Positions 1 to 8,562 of a stretch of DNA of 64,000 nucleotides are shown piece after piece (within the stretch, counting starts at the first letter, position 1; every line of letters starts with the position of its first letter). The notes under the pieces were generated by a model. That model saw only the letters and a program-made list of their open reading frames with translations. It was not told where the DNA came from and searched no databases. Both the position numbers and the translations under genes were made by a program. The stretch is from NCBI GenBank assembly GCA_016288205.1, contig JAEEYO010000059.1, positions 1 through 64,000 on the forward strand. Direction: 5' to 3'. The stretch is from Treponema sp. Its GTDB lineage: Bacteria; Spirochaetota; Spirochaetia; Treponematales; Treponemataceae.

Positions 1-1
1 A

Positions 2-814
2 ATCCACGAGAAGAGTAGTGCCGGATATGAGAATTGGTTTGACTCCAACGGTAACTTAATCCACGAGAAGGACAGAGACGGATATGAGCAATGGTGGGAT
101 TATGACTCCAACGGTAACAAAATCCACGAAAGAAGAGAATATGAGCAATGGCGGGATTATGACTCCAACGGTAAAGTAATCTACGAGAAGGACAGGGACG
201 GATATGAGCAATGGCGGGAATATGACTCCGACGGTAACGAAATCCACGAAAAGGATAGTGACGGATATGAGCTATGGCGGGAATATGACTCCGACGGTAA
301 CGAAATCCACGAAAAGGATAGTGACGGATATGAGCAATGGTGGGATTATGACTCCAACGGTAACTTAATCCACGAGAAGGACAGAGACGGATATGAGAAA
401 TGGTGGGATTATGACTCCAACGGTAACTTAATCCACAAGAAGGACAGAGACGGAGATGAGCAATGGTGGGATTATGACTCCAACGGTAACGAAATCCACT
501 ATAAGAACAGCGACGGATATGAGCTATGGCGGGAATATGACTCCGACGGTAACTTAATCCACAAAAAGGATAGTGACGGATATGAGCTATGGCGGGAATA
601 TGACTCCGACGGTAACGAAATCCACGAAAAGGATAGTGACGGATATGAGCTATGGGGTGAATATACCTCTATCGCCAATGGGTACTTAATCCACTATAAG
701 GCTAATTTCGACTACGACGGAGATTATGAATGGTGGTGGTATTATGACCCTGACCCTTGGAACACCGTTTACAATGACGATCGTGGATTGATTAGATGTT
801 TTCTGGATCAGTGA
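2..814 (+). CDS. Tandem-repeat protein (21-residue D-S-[ND]-G-N units), 5' partial
   Basis: An open frame enters from the left edge and ends at TGA 812-814 (about 270 residues visible; the start lies outside the window). Ten near-identical units begin at 41, 104, 161, 224, 287, 350, 413, 476, 539 and 602, with consensus D-S-[ND]-G-N-x-I-H-E-K-D-x-D-G-Y-E-x-W-[WR]-[DE]-Y. The unit at 104 is two codons short. The tail (roughly residues 220-270) is aromatic and acidic (W-W-W-Y-Y-D-P-D) and does not repeat. The pattern recalls the YD/RHS-like and MORN-like repeats of bacterial surface proteins, but I cannot assign a family. No partner gene is visible to the left. The function is unknown; a surface or beta-solenoid protein is the likeliest guess. 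Confidence 0.7.
   Translation: MHEKSSAGYENWFDSNGNLIHEKDRDGYEQWWDYDSNGNKIHERREYEQWRDYDSNGKVIYEKDRDGYEQWREYDSDGNEIHEKDSDGYELWREYDSDGNEIHEKDSDGYEQWWDYDSNGNLIHEKDRDGYEKWWDYDSNGNLIHKKDRDGDEQWWDYDSNGNEIHYKNSDGYELWREYDSDGNLIHKKDSDGYELWREYDSDGNEIHEKDSDGYELWGEYTSIANGYLIHYKANFDYDGDYEWWWYYDPDPWNTVYNDDRGLIRCFLDQ
41..664 (+). repeat. Ten tandem 63-nt coding repeats
   Basis: The repeat start 'gactcc[ag]acggtaac' recurs every 63 nt (57 nt once). All units stay in frame, so gain or loss of a unit by slippage or recombination would keep the protein open. Several adjacent units are almost identical at the DNA level (for example 224-286 and 287-349), suggesting recent duplication. Confidence 0.9.
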
Positions 815-1027
815 TGATTTCGTAAGATGCAGAGTTTTTGAACAGATGTAATACACGAAGATAAATCATCAGACCGCTGGAAAAAAAATTTAAAGAGATT
901 GCGTTGGCAAGCTCGAATAGGTCTCTTCGAGCCGTTTGCATGATTGGAAGTTATTGAAAACGTCGCTAAAGCGACTTGCGCATCCGCGTGACAATCATTT
1001 TGAACCAAAATATCTGGAGATAATCGC
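815..1027. other. Intergenic gap between convergent genes
   Basis: I see no gene here. A short palindrome (GTCGC-TAAA-GCGAC, 962-975) lies about 50 nt beyond the stop of the minus-strand ATPase. It has only a weak T stretch on the minus strand, so a terminator is possible but unproven. Confidence 0.4.
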
Positions 1028-2224
1028 CTACCCTTCCAAATCCCGCATCAGCAAAAAATCAGAAAGACGGATGTGGCGGACGGTACTTGTGGAAAAATCA
1101 TTCTCGTCGTTCGTAATCAGGATTTTCTGCCGTGAGTTGTCAAGTCGATTAAGCGGGGCAAATTCACGCTCGTATGTGCTTTCCTCAACTACAGAATAGG
1201 CGACCTGCACAAGATACTCTTTGCCGTCTTTTGCAGCAAGAAAATCAATCTCCTTTCCGTCCACATTGTACACGCTAAGCTCGTAGCCCATAAACACAAT
1301 CTCGTTGTAAACCACGTTCTCAAGGTTGTGCGTAAGGTCAAAGCGCTTGCCTATCTGCCGGATAGAATTGAAGGCAACATCCTCATCATAAAGCTTGGCA
1401 TAAAAATCCAGCCGCTTTTTTGCCTTGGTTGAATACTGCGGAATCTTCCTGATTGCATAGGCTTCCTCAAGATGGTCAAGATATTTCATAACCGTGTTGA
1501 TTGAGCACTCTATTTTCTGCGATTTCAGATAATTGAAGATTGAATTGGAACTGAAGATTCTTGCATTTGAGACAAGCACATAATCCACAAGCTTTCGGAA
1601 CACTTCGTCCTTACGAATCTTGTACCGGCTGATTATGTCGTTTATAACGATGGTCTCGTCCAAATCATTCAGATAACGGATCATCTCTTCCTTTCCTGAA
1701 AACTCAAAACGCTTGGGGAAACCTCCGTACACAAGATAGTCGTTAATGGAAACATTTCTTCCCAACTCTGCGGCATATTCAAGAATCTCCTTGTAAACAA
1801 AAGGCCTTATCGTGAAAGAAACATATCGTCCGCTCAACTCCTTTGTAAATTCCCTCGAAAGCAGCTTTGAGTTGGAGCCGGTGATAAAGAGCGAAAGATT
1901 TTTCAGTCTAAGTGAACGGCAGGCAAGGTTCCAGTTTTTTACGGATTGTATTTCGTCCAAAAAAACATACCATTTTTTTTCAGGAGCGGCTGACATTTCC
2001 TTTTCCACAAATTCAATAAGCTCCAGGTCATTTTTGATTTTTAGGGAAACGGCCCTGTCCTCGAAATTCAAGCTGATGATTCTTTCACCACGAGAACTGA
2101 TTTCATCCTGAATCTGCTCAAGGACGACGGATTTCCCGCACCGCCTGATGCCAGTTATGACTTTAATCAGGTCGTTTTCATAAAAGGGGCGTATTTTGTC
2201 TATGTAAGTCGTTCGCTTTAACAT
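1028..2224 (-). CDS. AAA_14/DUF4143-family ATPase
   Basis: This is a 398-residue protein of the AAA_14 plus DUF4143 family, common in gut bacteria and of unclear role. The P-loop G-I-R-R-C-G-K-S is at residues 25-32, Walker B (F-L-D-E-I-Q) near 88-93, and the sensor-like I-T-G-S-N-S-K-L-L near 115. The C-terminal half resembles the restriction-endonuclease-like DUF4143 fold (D-F-L-A-A-K-D-G-K-E). An ATG two codons earlier (2230) exists, but I chose 2224 because a TATACT box ends exactly 6 nt before it, as at other probable leaderless genes in this window. No Shine-Dalgarno is visible. It is followed upstream by a paralogue (2315-3631) on the same strand. Confidence 0.85.
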   Translation of the reverse strand: MLKRTTYIDKIRPFYENDLIKVITGIRRCGKSVVLEQIQDEISSRGERIISLNFEDRAVSLKIKNDLELIEFVEKEMSAAPEKKWYVFLDEIQSVKNWNLACRSLRLKNLSLFITGSNSKLLSREFTKELSGRYVSFTIRPFVYKEILEYAAELGRNVSINDYLVYGGFPKRFEFSGKEEMIRYLNDLDETIVINDIISRYKIRKDEVFRKLVDYVLVSNARIFSSNSIFNYLKSQKIECSINTVMKYLDHLEEAYAIRKIPQYSTKAKKRLDFYAKLYDEDVAFNSIRQIGKRFDLTHNLENVVYNEIVFMGYELSVYNVDGKEIDFLAAKDGKEYLVQVAYSVVEESTYEREFAPLNRLDNSRQKILITNDENDFSTSTVRHIRLSDFLLMRDLEG

Positions 2225-2230
2225 AAGCAT

Positions 2231-2259
2231 AGTATACTGAAAACTTTTAAGAAAATCAA
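2231..2259 (-). promoter_or_regulatory. Probable leaderless promoter of the AAA ATPase
   Basis: Reading the minus strand: TTGATT (2259-2254), a 17-nt spacer, TATACT (2236-2231), 6 nt, then ATG at 2224. The promoter lies inside the first of two 39-bp repeats whose inverted arms (GAAAACTTT/AAAGTTTTC) would make a natural operator. Confidence 0.6.
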
Positions 2260-2310
2260 GAAAGTTTTCACTATACTGAAAACTTTTACGGAAATTTAAA
2301 AAGTTTTCAC
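2233..2310. repeat. Two tandem 39-bp repeats with internal palindrome
   Basis: Units 2233-2271 and 2272-2310 both start 'tatactgaaaactttta' and end 'agttttcac'. The A/T-rich centre differs, but the inverted arms GAAAACTTT...AAAGTTTTC are kept in both. Conserved arms with a drifting centre suggest a protein-binding site or a selected hairpin. They fill the whole gap between the two ATPase genes. Confidence 0.8.
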
Positions 2311-2314
2311 TATC

Positions 2315-3631
2315 TCATCTTCTCAAACCAAGCAAAAAATCTACGATGCCTATCACAGTAAATCCATTTTTATTCCTCATCTCTTTTATCGGGCGGTTTA
2401 CCACTATGATTTTTTTTATCTGGTCATTCAGCAGAATATACGGCCGAATCTCCCGTCTTTCAGTCTCAAGGCTGGAAAGATTGTCCGTGATTTGAAGATA
2501 CATCGATTCAAGTCCCTTTGCGGCCAGGAAATCGACTTCATAGCTTTTGCGGACACTTTTTCCATCAGATTTTTTTTCCACCGACTCAAAGGTTCCGACA
2601 TTCACATTCCAGCCATTATAAATCAGTTCATTATAAACGACTGTTTCCAAAATCTGCCCGTCATCACCGTACATAAAATCAATGCGGGCATTACGCAAAC
2701 CAGTGTCGCAGAAATAATATTTGCGTGTGGAGCCTATGATCTTTCTTCCTTTTAAATCATAGCGTTCCACTTCCCGAATTATAAAGGCGTCCTTAAAGGC
2801 ATTTATATACGCTGTAATGGTTTCCCTGTCTATTTTCTCATGCCTCCTGGAAAGAAATGTGTTTGAAAGTTTTTCAGCATTTAAAAATTCTCCGGTACAT
2901 GTTGCAAGAATTGTGCAGAGCTCATCCAAAGCACCACCCTTCCGAAGCTTGTTGCGCTCAATAATGTCCTTAAAGTAAGTCATATCAAAAAGAGCTTTTA
3001 GATACGCTTCCTTCTCTTCCTGATTTTTTAAGACAGCAAGAGGCATCCCTCCGTGCCGCATGAATTCATACAAAGCTTCCTGCCTGTCAAGTTTTTCACA
3101 CACAGCATCATAAAACTCTGCAAAGGAAAGTGGAGCCATGTGAATTTCAGTCGCCTTATCGCGAAACTCCGTAACAATATCACTTGAAAGCATTTTTGAA
3201 TTTGAGCCGGTAATGTAAAGGTCAATATTTTTCTCATGTGAAAGACCGAGAACTACATCGACAAAGGAAACAGTCTCTGAATCGCCATCCTTTGCAAGAA
3301 TTATTTTTCCTTCAGTAAGACCGGGATTGACAATAGAATACACACGCTGGATTTCGTCCAAAAAGACATAATATTTCTTTTCCTGATTTTTGCACCGTTC
3401 CAAAACAAGCCTGTTCAATTCAAGCGGATTTCTGTAAGAGGCATTTTTCGCATCATCAAGCTCAATGCATATTATGTTATTCTCATCAACACCTTCATCC
3501 AGAAGATGTCTCCTAAAAATTTCCTTGAGCAAGAAAGATTTTCCACATCTACGGATTCCTGTTACGATTTTAGGAAAACCGTTCCATTTTGAATTCACAA
3601 GCCTATTCAGATACTGAGGACGATTTATCAT
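2315..3631 (-). CDS. AAA_14/DUF4143-family ATPase (second paralogue)
   Basis: This 438-residue protein is a paralogue of the downstream gene. The P-loop G-I-R-R-C-G-K-S is at residues 25-32, Walker B (V-F-L-D-E-I-Q) at 89-95, then I-T-G-S-N-S-K-M-L. The C-terminal half carries the nuclease-like DUF4143 region (Y-E-V-D-F-L-A-A-K-G). A Shine-Dalgarno AAGGA precedes ATG 3631. The two paralogues are too diverged to be a recent duplication. The family's function is not settled. Regulation may involve the palindrome at 3647-3660. Confidence 0.85.
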   Translation of the reverse strand: MINRPQYLNRLVNSKWNGFPKIVTGIRRCGKSFLLKEIFRRHLLDEGVDENNIICIELDDAKNASYRNPLELNRLVLERCKNQEKKYYVFLDEIQRVYSIVNPGLTEGKIILAKDGDSETVSFVDVVLGLSHEKNIDLYITGSNSKMLSSDIVTEFRDKATEIHMAPLSFAEFYDAVCEKLDRQEALYEFMRHGGMPLAVLKNQEEKEAYLKALFDMTYFKDIIERNKLRKGGALDELCTILATCTGEFLNAEKLSNTFLSRRHEKIDRETITAYINAFKDAFIIREVERYDLKGRKIIGSTRKYYFCDTGLRNARIDFMYGDDGQILETVVYNELIYNGWNVNVGTFESVEKKSDGKSVRKSYEVDFLAAKGLESMYLQITDNLSSLETERREIRPYILLNDQIKKIIVVNRPIKEMRNKNGFTVIGIVDFLLGLRR

Positions 3632-3646
3632 ACTAATCCTTTTTTT

Positions 3647-3660
3647 TGTAGAATTCTACA
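3647..3660. promoter_or_regulatory. 14-bp perfect palindrome upstream of the second ATPase
   Basis: TGTAGAATTCTACA is a perfect palindrome 16 nt upstream of ATG 3631. On the minus strand it contains TAGAAT, a -10-like hexamer. A related half-site (gaattctac) recurs near 3786. It is probably an operator; the regulator is unknown. Confidence 0.45.
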
Positions 3661-3841
3661 TTTTATGCGATTAGAATAACACAATTAAAAAAATCTTTCA
3701 AGTGTAATCACCACCCCCTCCCGATTTTTGAAAAAAACAGGAGTATTCAAGTCTAACATTCTAACGCTTGAAGACATTCCACTTTGAATTCTACGGAAAA
3801 TGTTTCCTTTTCTGGAATTGAACGCATTTTTCTACACCTCC

Positions 3842-3886
3842 AACTCGTTTTAACTCATTTTAACTCAAGTTAACTCGTTTTAACGC
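3842..3886. repeat. 10-bp-period repeat (aactc[ga]tttt)
   Basis: Four to five consecutive units of 'aactcgtttt'-like sequence run with an exact 10-bp period just beyond the stop of the small secreted protein gene. On the transcribed strand this reads GAGTTAAAAC-type units. A helical-turn period would put the units on one face of the DNA. No function is known. Confidence 0.7.
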
Positions 3887-3889
3887 AGA

Positions 3890-4255
3890 TTATTCTTCAT
3901 AATCAAAGACCGGGACTGAATCCGGGAGGAAAATCAGAAATTTTTCATATCTTTCAAGCCATTCGCCGCTTTCAACCCACATGGGAGACACCAGAAGAAC
4001 ATACATCCACATGCCCCTTTCGCCATCCTGCACATCCCTTTTCAGGATTTCAAGCACACGGACTTCCGTTCCGCCCTCATGGTTAAGCGTAGTGTATCTG
4101 GTATACTCATTGTATAAATCAATTTGGTCAAGTATTTTGAATGATGACAGAACCTTTATTCGCCCATGGTCAGTAAGCGTAATTCCATGCCCGCTGCGTC
4201 CGAAAGTAAAAGAGGAAATCAAAGCAAAAAAAATCAGAAGGAAAAATCTTTTCAT
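3890..4255 (-). CDS. Small secreted protein of unknown function
   Basis: The product is 121 residues from ATG 4255, chosen because GAGGT lies 5 nt upstream and a typical signal peptide follows (M-K-R-F-F-L-L-I-F-F-A-L-I-S-S-F-T-F-G). A longer in-frame start at 4306 would overlap the arsR-type gene and bury the signal peptide, so I rejected it. The mature part has no motif I recognise; it is rich in aromatic and charged residues. It lies 25 nt downstream of the arsR-type repressor on the same strand and may be co-transcribed with it. Confidence 0.65.
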   Translation of the reverse strand: MKRFFLLIFFALISSFTFGRSGHGITLTDHGRIKVLSSFKILDQIDLYNEYTRYTTLNHEGGTEVRVLEILKRDVQDGERGMWMYVLLVSPMWVESGEWLERYEKFLIFLPDSVPVFDYEE

Positions 4256-4280
4256 TTTTACCTCGAAAATCCCCGCTCCA

Positions 4281-4646
4281 TCAAGCCCGAGCCGAATCCG
4301 ACGCATTTTCTTCCACTTTCAGGGTCTCAATGACACGGCTGATAGAGTTTATGAAGTCAGAAAGCTTTTCCAAATCTTTATGGATTGAAAGCTTATAGAA
4401 AATCTGCGTACCTGTTTTTCGCGGAGTGATTAATCCCATGTCCTTCAGCACCTTAAGATGATGCGAGATTGCGGGGCGTGAAAGCTGAGATTTTTCCGAC
4501 AAATCCGTCACGTTGATTCCACTCTCACCTGCCGCGGCAATGTCCACAATCAGCTGCTGGCGGAATTCATCTCCCAATGCAATGAACATGGGCAGACATG
4601 AGCGCAGGATTTCTCTTGTTCGGTGAAGTTCTTCTTTTGTTATCAT
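4281..4646 (-). CDS. ArsR-family winged-helix repressor
   Basis: This 121-residue protein has a winged helix-turn-helix of the ArsR/SmtB type (L-S-R-P-A-I-S-H-H-L-K-V-L as the recognition helix, residues 55-67) followed by a wing (G-T-Q-I-F-Y-K-L). The metal-binding E-L-C-V-C-D motif is absent, so it probably does not sense metal. The C-terminus is a short helix with few cysteines. It is divergent from the RND exporter operon, separated by 199 bp with inverted repeats at both promoters, so it most likely represses that operon and itself. Shine-Dalgarno AGGGGGA precedes ATG 4646. Confidence 0.88.
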   Translation of the reverse strand: MITKEELHRTREILRSCLPMFIALGDEFRQQLIVDIAAAGESGINVTDLSEKSQLSRPAISHHLKVLKDMGLITPRKTGTQIFYKLSIHKDLEKLSDFINSISRVIETLKVEENASDSARA

Positions 4647-4660
4647 TTTATCTTCCCCCT

Positions 4661-4694
4661 ATTATAAAGTGTGTTTTTGGCTTTGTCAAACACA
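4661..4694 (-). promoter_or_regulatory. Promoter and probable autoregulatory operator of the arsR-type gene
   Basis: On the minus strand TTGACA (4689-4684), 17 nt, TATAAT (4666-4661): a full sigma-70 consensus. An inverted repeat TGTGTTT (4670-4676)/AAACACA (4688-4694) covers the spacer and the -35, as expected of an autorepressor site. Confidence 0.8.
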
Positions 4695-4775
4695 GCAAAA
4701 AATATTTTTTAAATTTTTTCAAAAATCTATTGACTATTCTAAATGAAATAACTATATTTGTAAACAAGTTTAAGC

Positions 4776-4815
4776 GTTTAAGTATTTGAACATATAAACC
4801 ATTAAACACTTAAAC
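4776..4815. promoter_or_regulatory. Inverted repeat upstream of the exporter operon
   Basis: Arms 4776-4790 and 4801-4815 match at 12 of 15 positions around GTTTAAGT/ACTTAAAC, ending 31 nt before ATG 4846. This is a candidate second ArsR-type operator. Its half-site shares the GTTT/AAAC core of the autoregulatory site. Confidence 0.5.
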
Positions 4816-4845
4816 AAATGCAATTAAATGAAAGGAGCAGCACTT

Positions 4846-7656
4846 ATGAGTTTTGCAAAAAAATTTTTCAAGCATCCGCCAGTGATTATCGCGCTCTGTG
4901 TAATCATAACAGGTGTTCTTGGATTTTTCATCAAGGATCTGGCCATTGACAACTCAATCCGTCAGTTTCTCCCGCAGAAGGACGCATCATACACACGTCT
5001 CTCAGAAACGGAGGAGCAGTTCGGCAGCATGATGGTCATAGGCGTAAGTCTTGAGGCAAAGGACGGAACAATCCTCACCCCGGAGTACATCGACGTTATC
5101 CGAGAGATTACCGACAAATCACTTGAGCTGAGCGAGGTTTCCGACGTGGACTCCCTCACCCACATTGATTTTGTATGCGAGTCCGACGGATCCATCTCCG
5201 CAAGCCAGCTTATCCCCGACACATACACGGGTACAAAGGAAGACATCGAGCAGATTCGGAACCGGCTCAACGAATGGGACGCAATGTACAACCGGGTTAT
5301 CACGAACGACAACATGACCGGAACCCAGCTCCAGATTACGCTCGCATCTTATGACAAGGAGCACGAAAAGGAACTCGCGGAAAACCTTGGCAAAAAGAAA
5401 ATCCGCAGTGAGGCCGAGATGCAGGAAGGTGTCCTTGATGACGTTACGGCAATCGTGAACGAAGCGACAAAGGGACACAATCTTGACGTGAAGATTTATG
5501 GAAATCCGGTCGTAATGCAGAACTCACGCAAATTTATGCTCGCAGACCTTACCCGCCTGATTCCGCTCGTAATCGTCGTGGTTTTGCTCTCACTCTACTT
5601 CAGCTTCAAAACTCTGGACGGAACACTTCTCCCGCTCATCACCGTGGTCATGGCAACAAGCTGGACAATGGGACTCATGGCTCTTTTCCATGTGACATTC
5701 ACGCTGGTCTCTTCAGTAATTCCCGTCGCATTGATTGCAGTCGGCTCTGCTTATGGAATCCACGTGCTCACTCATTATTACGTCGCACTTGACATGACGG
5801 AGGGCGAGCTGGACAAGGAAAAATACACCGACGCAGTTTTCAAGGGATTGCATGAGGTTATGAGCGCGGTTCTTCTTGCTGGAATCACAACCGTAATCGG
5901 ATTCATCTCACTGATTTCAAGCCCCATCGCACCACTCCACAGTTTCGCGGTGTTTACGGCAATCGGTGTAACAATCTCCCTGATTCTCGCAATCACATTC
6001 ATTCCGGCAATCCTTTTGCTCAAGGACTACAAAAAAGTTCAGGCAAGCAGAAGCAAAAAGCACAACCTCAGTGAAAAGCTCGCAAAAAAACTTGAGCACG
6101 CACGCCGTCTTCGCGGAGGAAAATCAGCGGACGAGGCACAGGGAGACACGCTCTATCAAATCTATCATTTCTTCTGCGGATCCAAGCCACGCCTTTATCT
6201 TTCCATAATAGCAATGGTCGGAATCTCCATCGTGGGACTCAAGATGCTCCACATTGACACGGCGCTTGTAAATTACTTCCCCAAGGATTGCGACATGAGG
6301 CAGGACATGGACTACATCGACAGGCAGTTCGCGGGAACCAACAGTCTTTACCTCAACGTAAAGGGACCGGACAAAGGCTCTCTCACAAACCCGGAGATTC
6401 TGAAAGCCGTAGATGATTTGCAGGGCTATATGGAAAGCGAGTTCAGCGACGTGGGAAAGATTGTCTCATTCACGGATTTCATCAAGAGGATAAACCAGGT
6501 ATGGCACGTCCCGGCAACAGACAGCTCAGAGTCTTCACAAATGATTTCATCCGCAGAAACTGACACATCTGTAGATTCAGCGGAAGATTTTGGCAGCATG
6601 GATGACTTTTCTGACTTCAGCGAGTTTGATGATTTTGCCACCGACACCGAAAGCACGGATTCGGAAAACCCAACGTTCGATTATTCAACATGGACAGATC
6701 CGAACACAGCGTATGCACAGGCTCTTGAGCAGAACATCACGGTTGAGGACGCAATCACCATGCTGAACAAGGCTTACATTGCCGCGGGAGGAAAGACCGC
6801 AAAGTTCGAGGACATCGTGGACGAGCTGCAGAAGCAGGTGAACTACAACGGAAGCGCATACTACGAGATTCCCTATGACACGGAAAAATATCCTGTGGCA
6901 AGCAGGGAAGAACTTGCAGGTGTCGTGCAGGGCTACCTCACACTGCTCTCAGGCTCCCTTGACCGCTTTGTGGACGACGACATGAACCCGCAGATTATGC
7001 GCATCACCGTGCAGCTCAGAAATCATTCCACGCAGACAACCGGGGAAATCATCGCAGCAGCACAGAAGTTCGCCGAGGAGCATTTCCCGGAAGGATACAC
7101 ACTGGAAGCGACTGGAACAGCAGAGATGGAATACACCATGACAAAGATGATTGTTTCAAGCCAGCTCACAAGCCTCTTGATTTCATTGCTCTGTGTGTTC
7201 GTCATCATCGCACTCGCATTCAAGAGCGGATGGGCAGGACTTCTCGGAGCCGTACCACTTGCACTCGCAATCATCCTGAACTACATGGTCATGGGATTCG
7301 CGGGAATCAACCTTGATCTTGTGACGAGCATCATCGCATCGGTCGCGGTTGGTGTCGGAATTGACTACACAATCCACTTCCTCTCAACCTACAAGGAGGA
7401 GCGTGCGAAGAGCGATGACCTTGAGGAAGTGACACGCATGACGTTCAGAAAGAGCGGACACGGAATCGTAACCAATGCGGTCGCCGTAGGATTCGGTTTC
7501 CTTGTGCTCTGCTTCTCAAAGTTTGTCGTGCTCCGTTACATCGGAATCCTGGTGGCAATCGTAATGTTCACATCAAGCTTCCTTGCAATGACAGTCATTC
7601 CGGGCTTCCTGAACATGTACGCGCCGAAGTTCATCAGCAAAAGCAACAAAAAATGA
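4846..7656 (+). CDS. MMPL/RND-family exporter
   Basis: A 936-residue inner-membrane protein with the duplicated RND/MMPL plan: one TM near the N-terminus (about 10-30), a periplasmic loop, five TM helices (about 235-390), a cytoplasmic K/R-rich linker, a second single TM, a second periplasmic loop and a final five-TM bundle (about 770-930). The second loop has a Ser/Asp/Glu-rich low-complexity insert (about 558-618) not typical of the family. ATG 4846 is preceded by AAGGAG at 8 nt spacing, so the ATG at 4828 is not used. MMPL proteins move lipids or hydrophobic molecules with proton force. The following LolA-like protein and barrel suggest a lipid or lipoprotein export route. Confidence 0.88.
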   Translation: MSFAKKFFKHPPVIIALCVIITGVLGFFIKDLAIDNSIRQFLPQKDASYTRLSETEEQFGSMMVIGVSLEAKDGTILTPEYIDVIREITDKSLELSEVSDVDSLTHIDFVCESDGSISASQLIPDTYTGTKEDIEQIRNRLNEWDAMYNRVITNDNMTGTQLQITLASYDKEHEKELAENLGKKKIRSEAEMQEGVLDDVTAIVNEATKGHNLDVKIYGNPVVMQNSRKFMLADLTRLIPLVIVVVLLSLYFSFKTLDGTLLPLITVVMATSWTMGLMALFHVTFTLVSSVIPVALIAVGSAYGIHVLTHYYVALDMTEGELDKEKYTDAVFKGLHEVMSAVLLAGITTVIGFISLISSPIAPLHSFAVFTAIGVTISLILAITFIPAILLLKDYKKVQASRSKKHNLSEKLAKKLEHARRLRGGKSADEAQGDTLYQIYHFFCGSKPRLYLSIIAMVGISIVGLKMLHIDTALVNYFPKDCDMRQDMDYIDRQFAGTNSLYLNVKGPDKGSLTNPEILKAVDDLQGYMESEFSDVGKIVSFTDFIKRINQVWHVPATDSSESSQMISSAETDTSVDSAEDFGSMDDFSDFSEFDDFATDTESTDSENPTFDYSTWTDPNTAYAQALEQNITVEDAITMLNKAYIAAGGKTAKFEDIVDELQKQVNYNGSAYYEIPYDTEKYPVASREELAGVVQGYLTLLSGSLDRFVDDDMNPQIMRITVQLRNHSTQTTGEIIAAAQKFAEEHFPEGYTLEATGTAEMEYTMTKMIVSSQLTSLLISLLCVFVIIALAFKSGWAGLLGAVPLALAIILNYMVMGFAGINLDLVTSIIASVAVGVGIDYTIHFLSTYKEERAKSDDLEEVTRMTFRKSGHGIVTNAVAVGFGFLVLCFSKFVVLRYIGILVAIVMFTSSFLAMTVIPGFLNMYAPKFISKSNKK

Positions 7657-7679
7657 ATCTATTTTTTAAGGAGATATAT

Positions 7680-8468
7680 ATGAAAGCAACAACTAAAACA
7701 TTGGTCGCAGCAGCACTTGCTGTTATGGGTGGACTCGTCTTTGCAGATGCCAAGGGTGATGAGATTATGAACAAAGTCGCCGACTTCAAGAAACCAAGCT
7801 TCTCTCAGAGCCAGGTAATTATGACCCTTGAGGACAAGAACGGCGGAAAGGAAGCAAGACAGATCGTTGAGTACGGAAAAGAGGCAGGAGGAAAAACCTA
7901 CGTCGTCATGGATTTCAAGGGCCCCGCGTCAGTAAAGGACACAAGATTCTTGCAGATTACAAACAAGAACGGTCCCGATGACAAGTTCATCTATCTTCCG
8001 GCATTGAAGTCCGTGCGCCGCGTTAACTCAAGCGAGGGTTCAAAATCCTTCATGGGTTCAGACGCAACCTACGATGACCTCACCACACGCAATGTCTCAC
8101 AGGACGAGCACCAGTATCTGCGCGAGGAGTCAATCAAAGTGGAAAGCGGAGTAAGCTACAACTGCTATGTCATCAAGGAAATCCCCATTGACAAAAAGGG
8201 CACACAGTACAACTACCGCCTCACATGGATTGACAAGAACACAATGTACCCGATTCACACCGAGATGTACGACAAGAACAACAAGCTCGTAAAAGTCCTT
8301 GAGGTTTTGAACATCCAGAAGATTGACGGATACGACATGCCGATGGAAAACAAGCTCAAGAACGTACAGACAGGCCACAGCACCACGCTCAAGATTCTGA
8401 AAGTCGTTGTTGACAAGCCGCTTCCTGACCGCGTTTTCACCCAGGCATTCCTCAGCACAGGTAAATAA
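7680..8468 (+). CDS. Periplasmic outer-membrane lipoprotein-sorting-like protein (LolA-like)
   Basis: A 262-residue protein with a signal peptide ending V-F-A-D-A. The body matches the LolA-like fold family (PF17131 type) seen next to MMPL exporters: a D-x-R-F-L-Q-I-T segment, K-F-I-Y-L-P-A-L-K-S-V-R-R, then S-F-M-G-S-D and Y-D-D-L. Such proteins are thought to carry a lipid in a half-barrel across the periplasm. Start 7680 is fixed by AAGGAG with 6 nt spacing; an in-frame ATG at 7653 would overlap the exporter stop and bury the signal peptide. It is probably co-transcribed with the exporter (23-nt gap). Confidence 0.85.
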   Translation: MKATTKTLVAAALAVMGGLVFADAKGDEIMNKVADFKKPSFSQSQVIMTLEDKNGGKEARQIVEYGKEAGGKTYVVMDFKGPASVKDTRFLQITNKNGPDDKFIYLPALKSVRRVNSSEGSKSFMGSDATYDDLTTRNVSQDEHQYLREESIKVESGVSYNCYVIKEIPIDKKGTQYNYRLTWIDKNTMYPIHTEMYDKNNKLVKVLEVLNIQKIDGYDMPMENKLKNVQTGHSTTLKILKVVVDKPLPDRVFTQAFLSTGK

Positions 8469-8488
8469 ACCGGCATCGAAAAAACACA

Positions 8489-8534
8489 GGGAGGGGCATA
8501 TCCAAATCCGGCTCCATACCCTTCCCCATTTTTT
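8489..8534 (+). terminator. Possible partial terminator before the barrel gene
   Basis: GGGAGGGGCATAT pairs imperfectly with ATACCCTTCCCC, followed by ATTTTTTG. It lies between the LolA-like gene and the barrel gene and may lower expression of the latter relative to the exporter. Confidence 0.5.
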
Positions 8535-8562
8535 GTAACTCAGTTTTAAGGAGAATGACATT

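Noticed and set aside
2..664. CRISPR array
   Set aside because: The repeat period is 63 nt with no unique spacers, and the whole tract is an open reading frame.
962..975. Terminator after the first ATPase
   Set aside because: The palindrome is perfect but only five base pairs with a short loop, and the following T stretch is weak.
4281..4646. Metal-sensing ArsR
   Set aside because: The Cys-containing metal site of ArsR/SmtB sensors is missing and no metal-transport gene is nearby.
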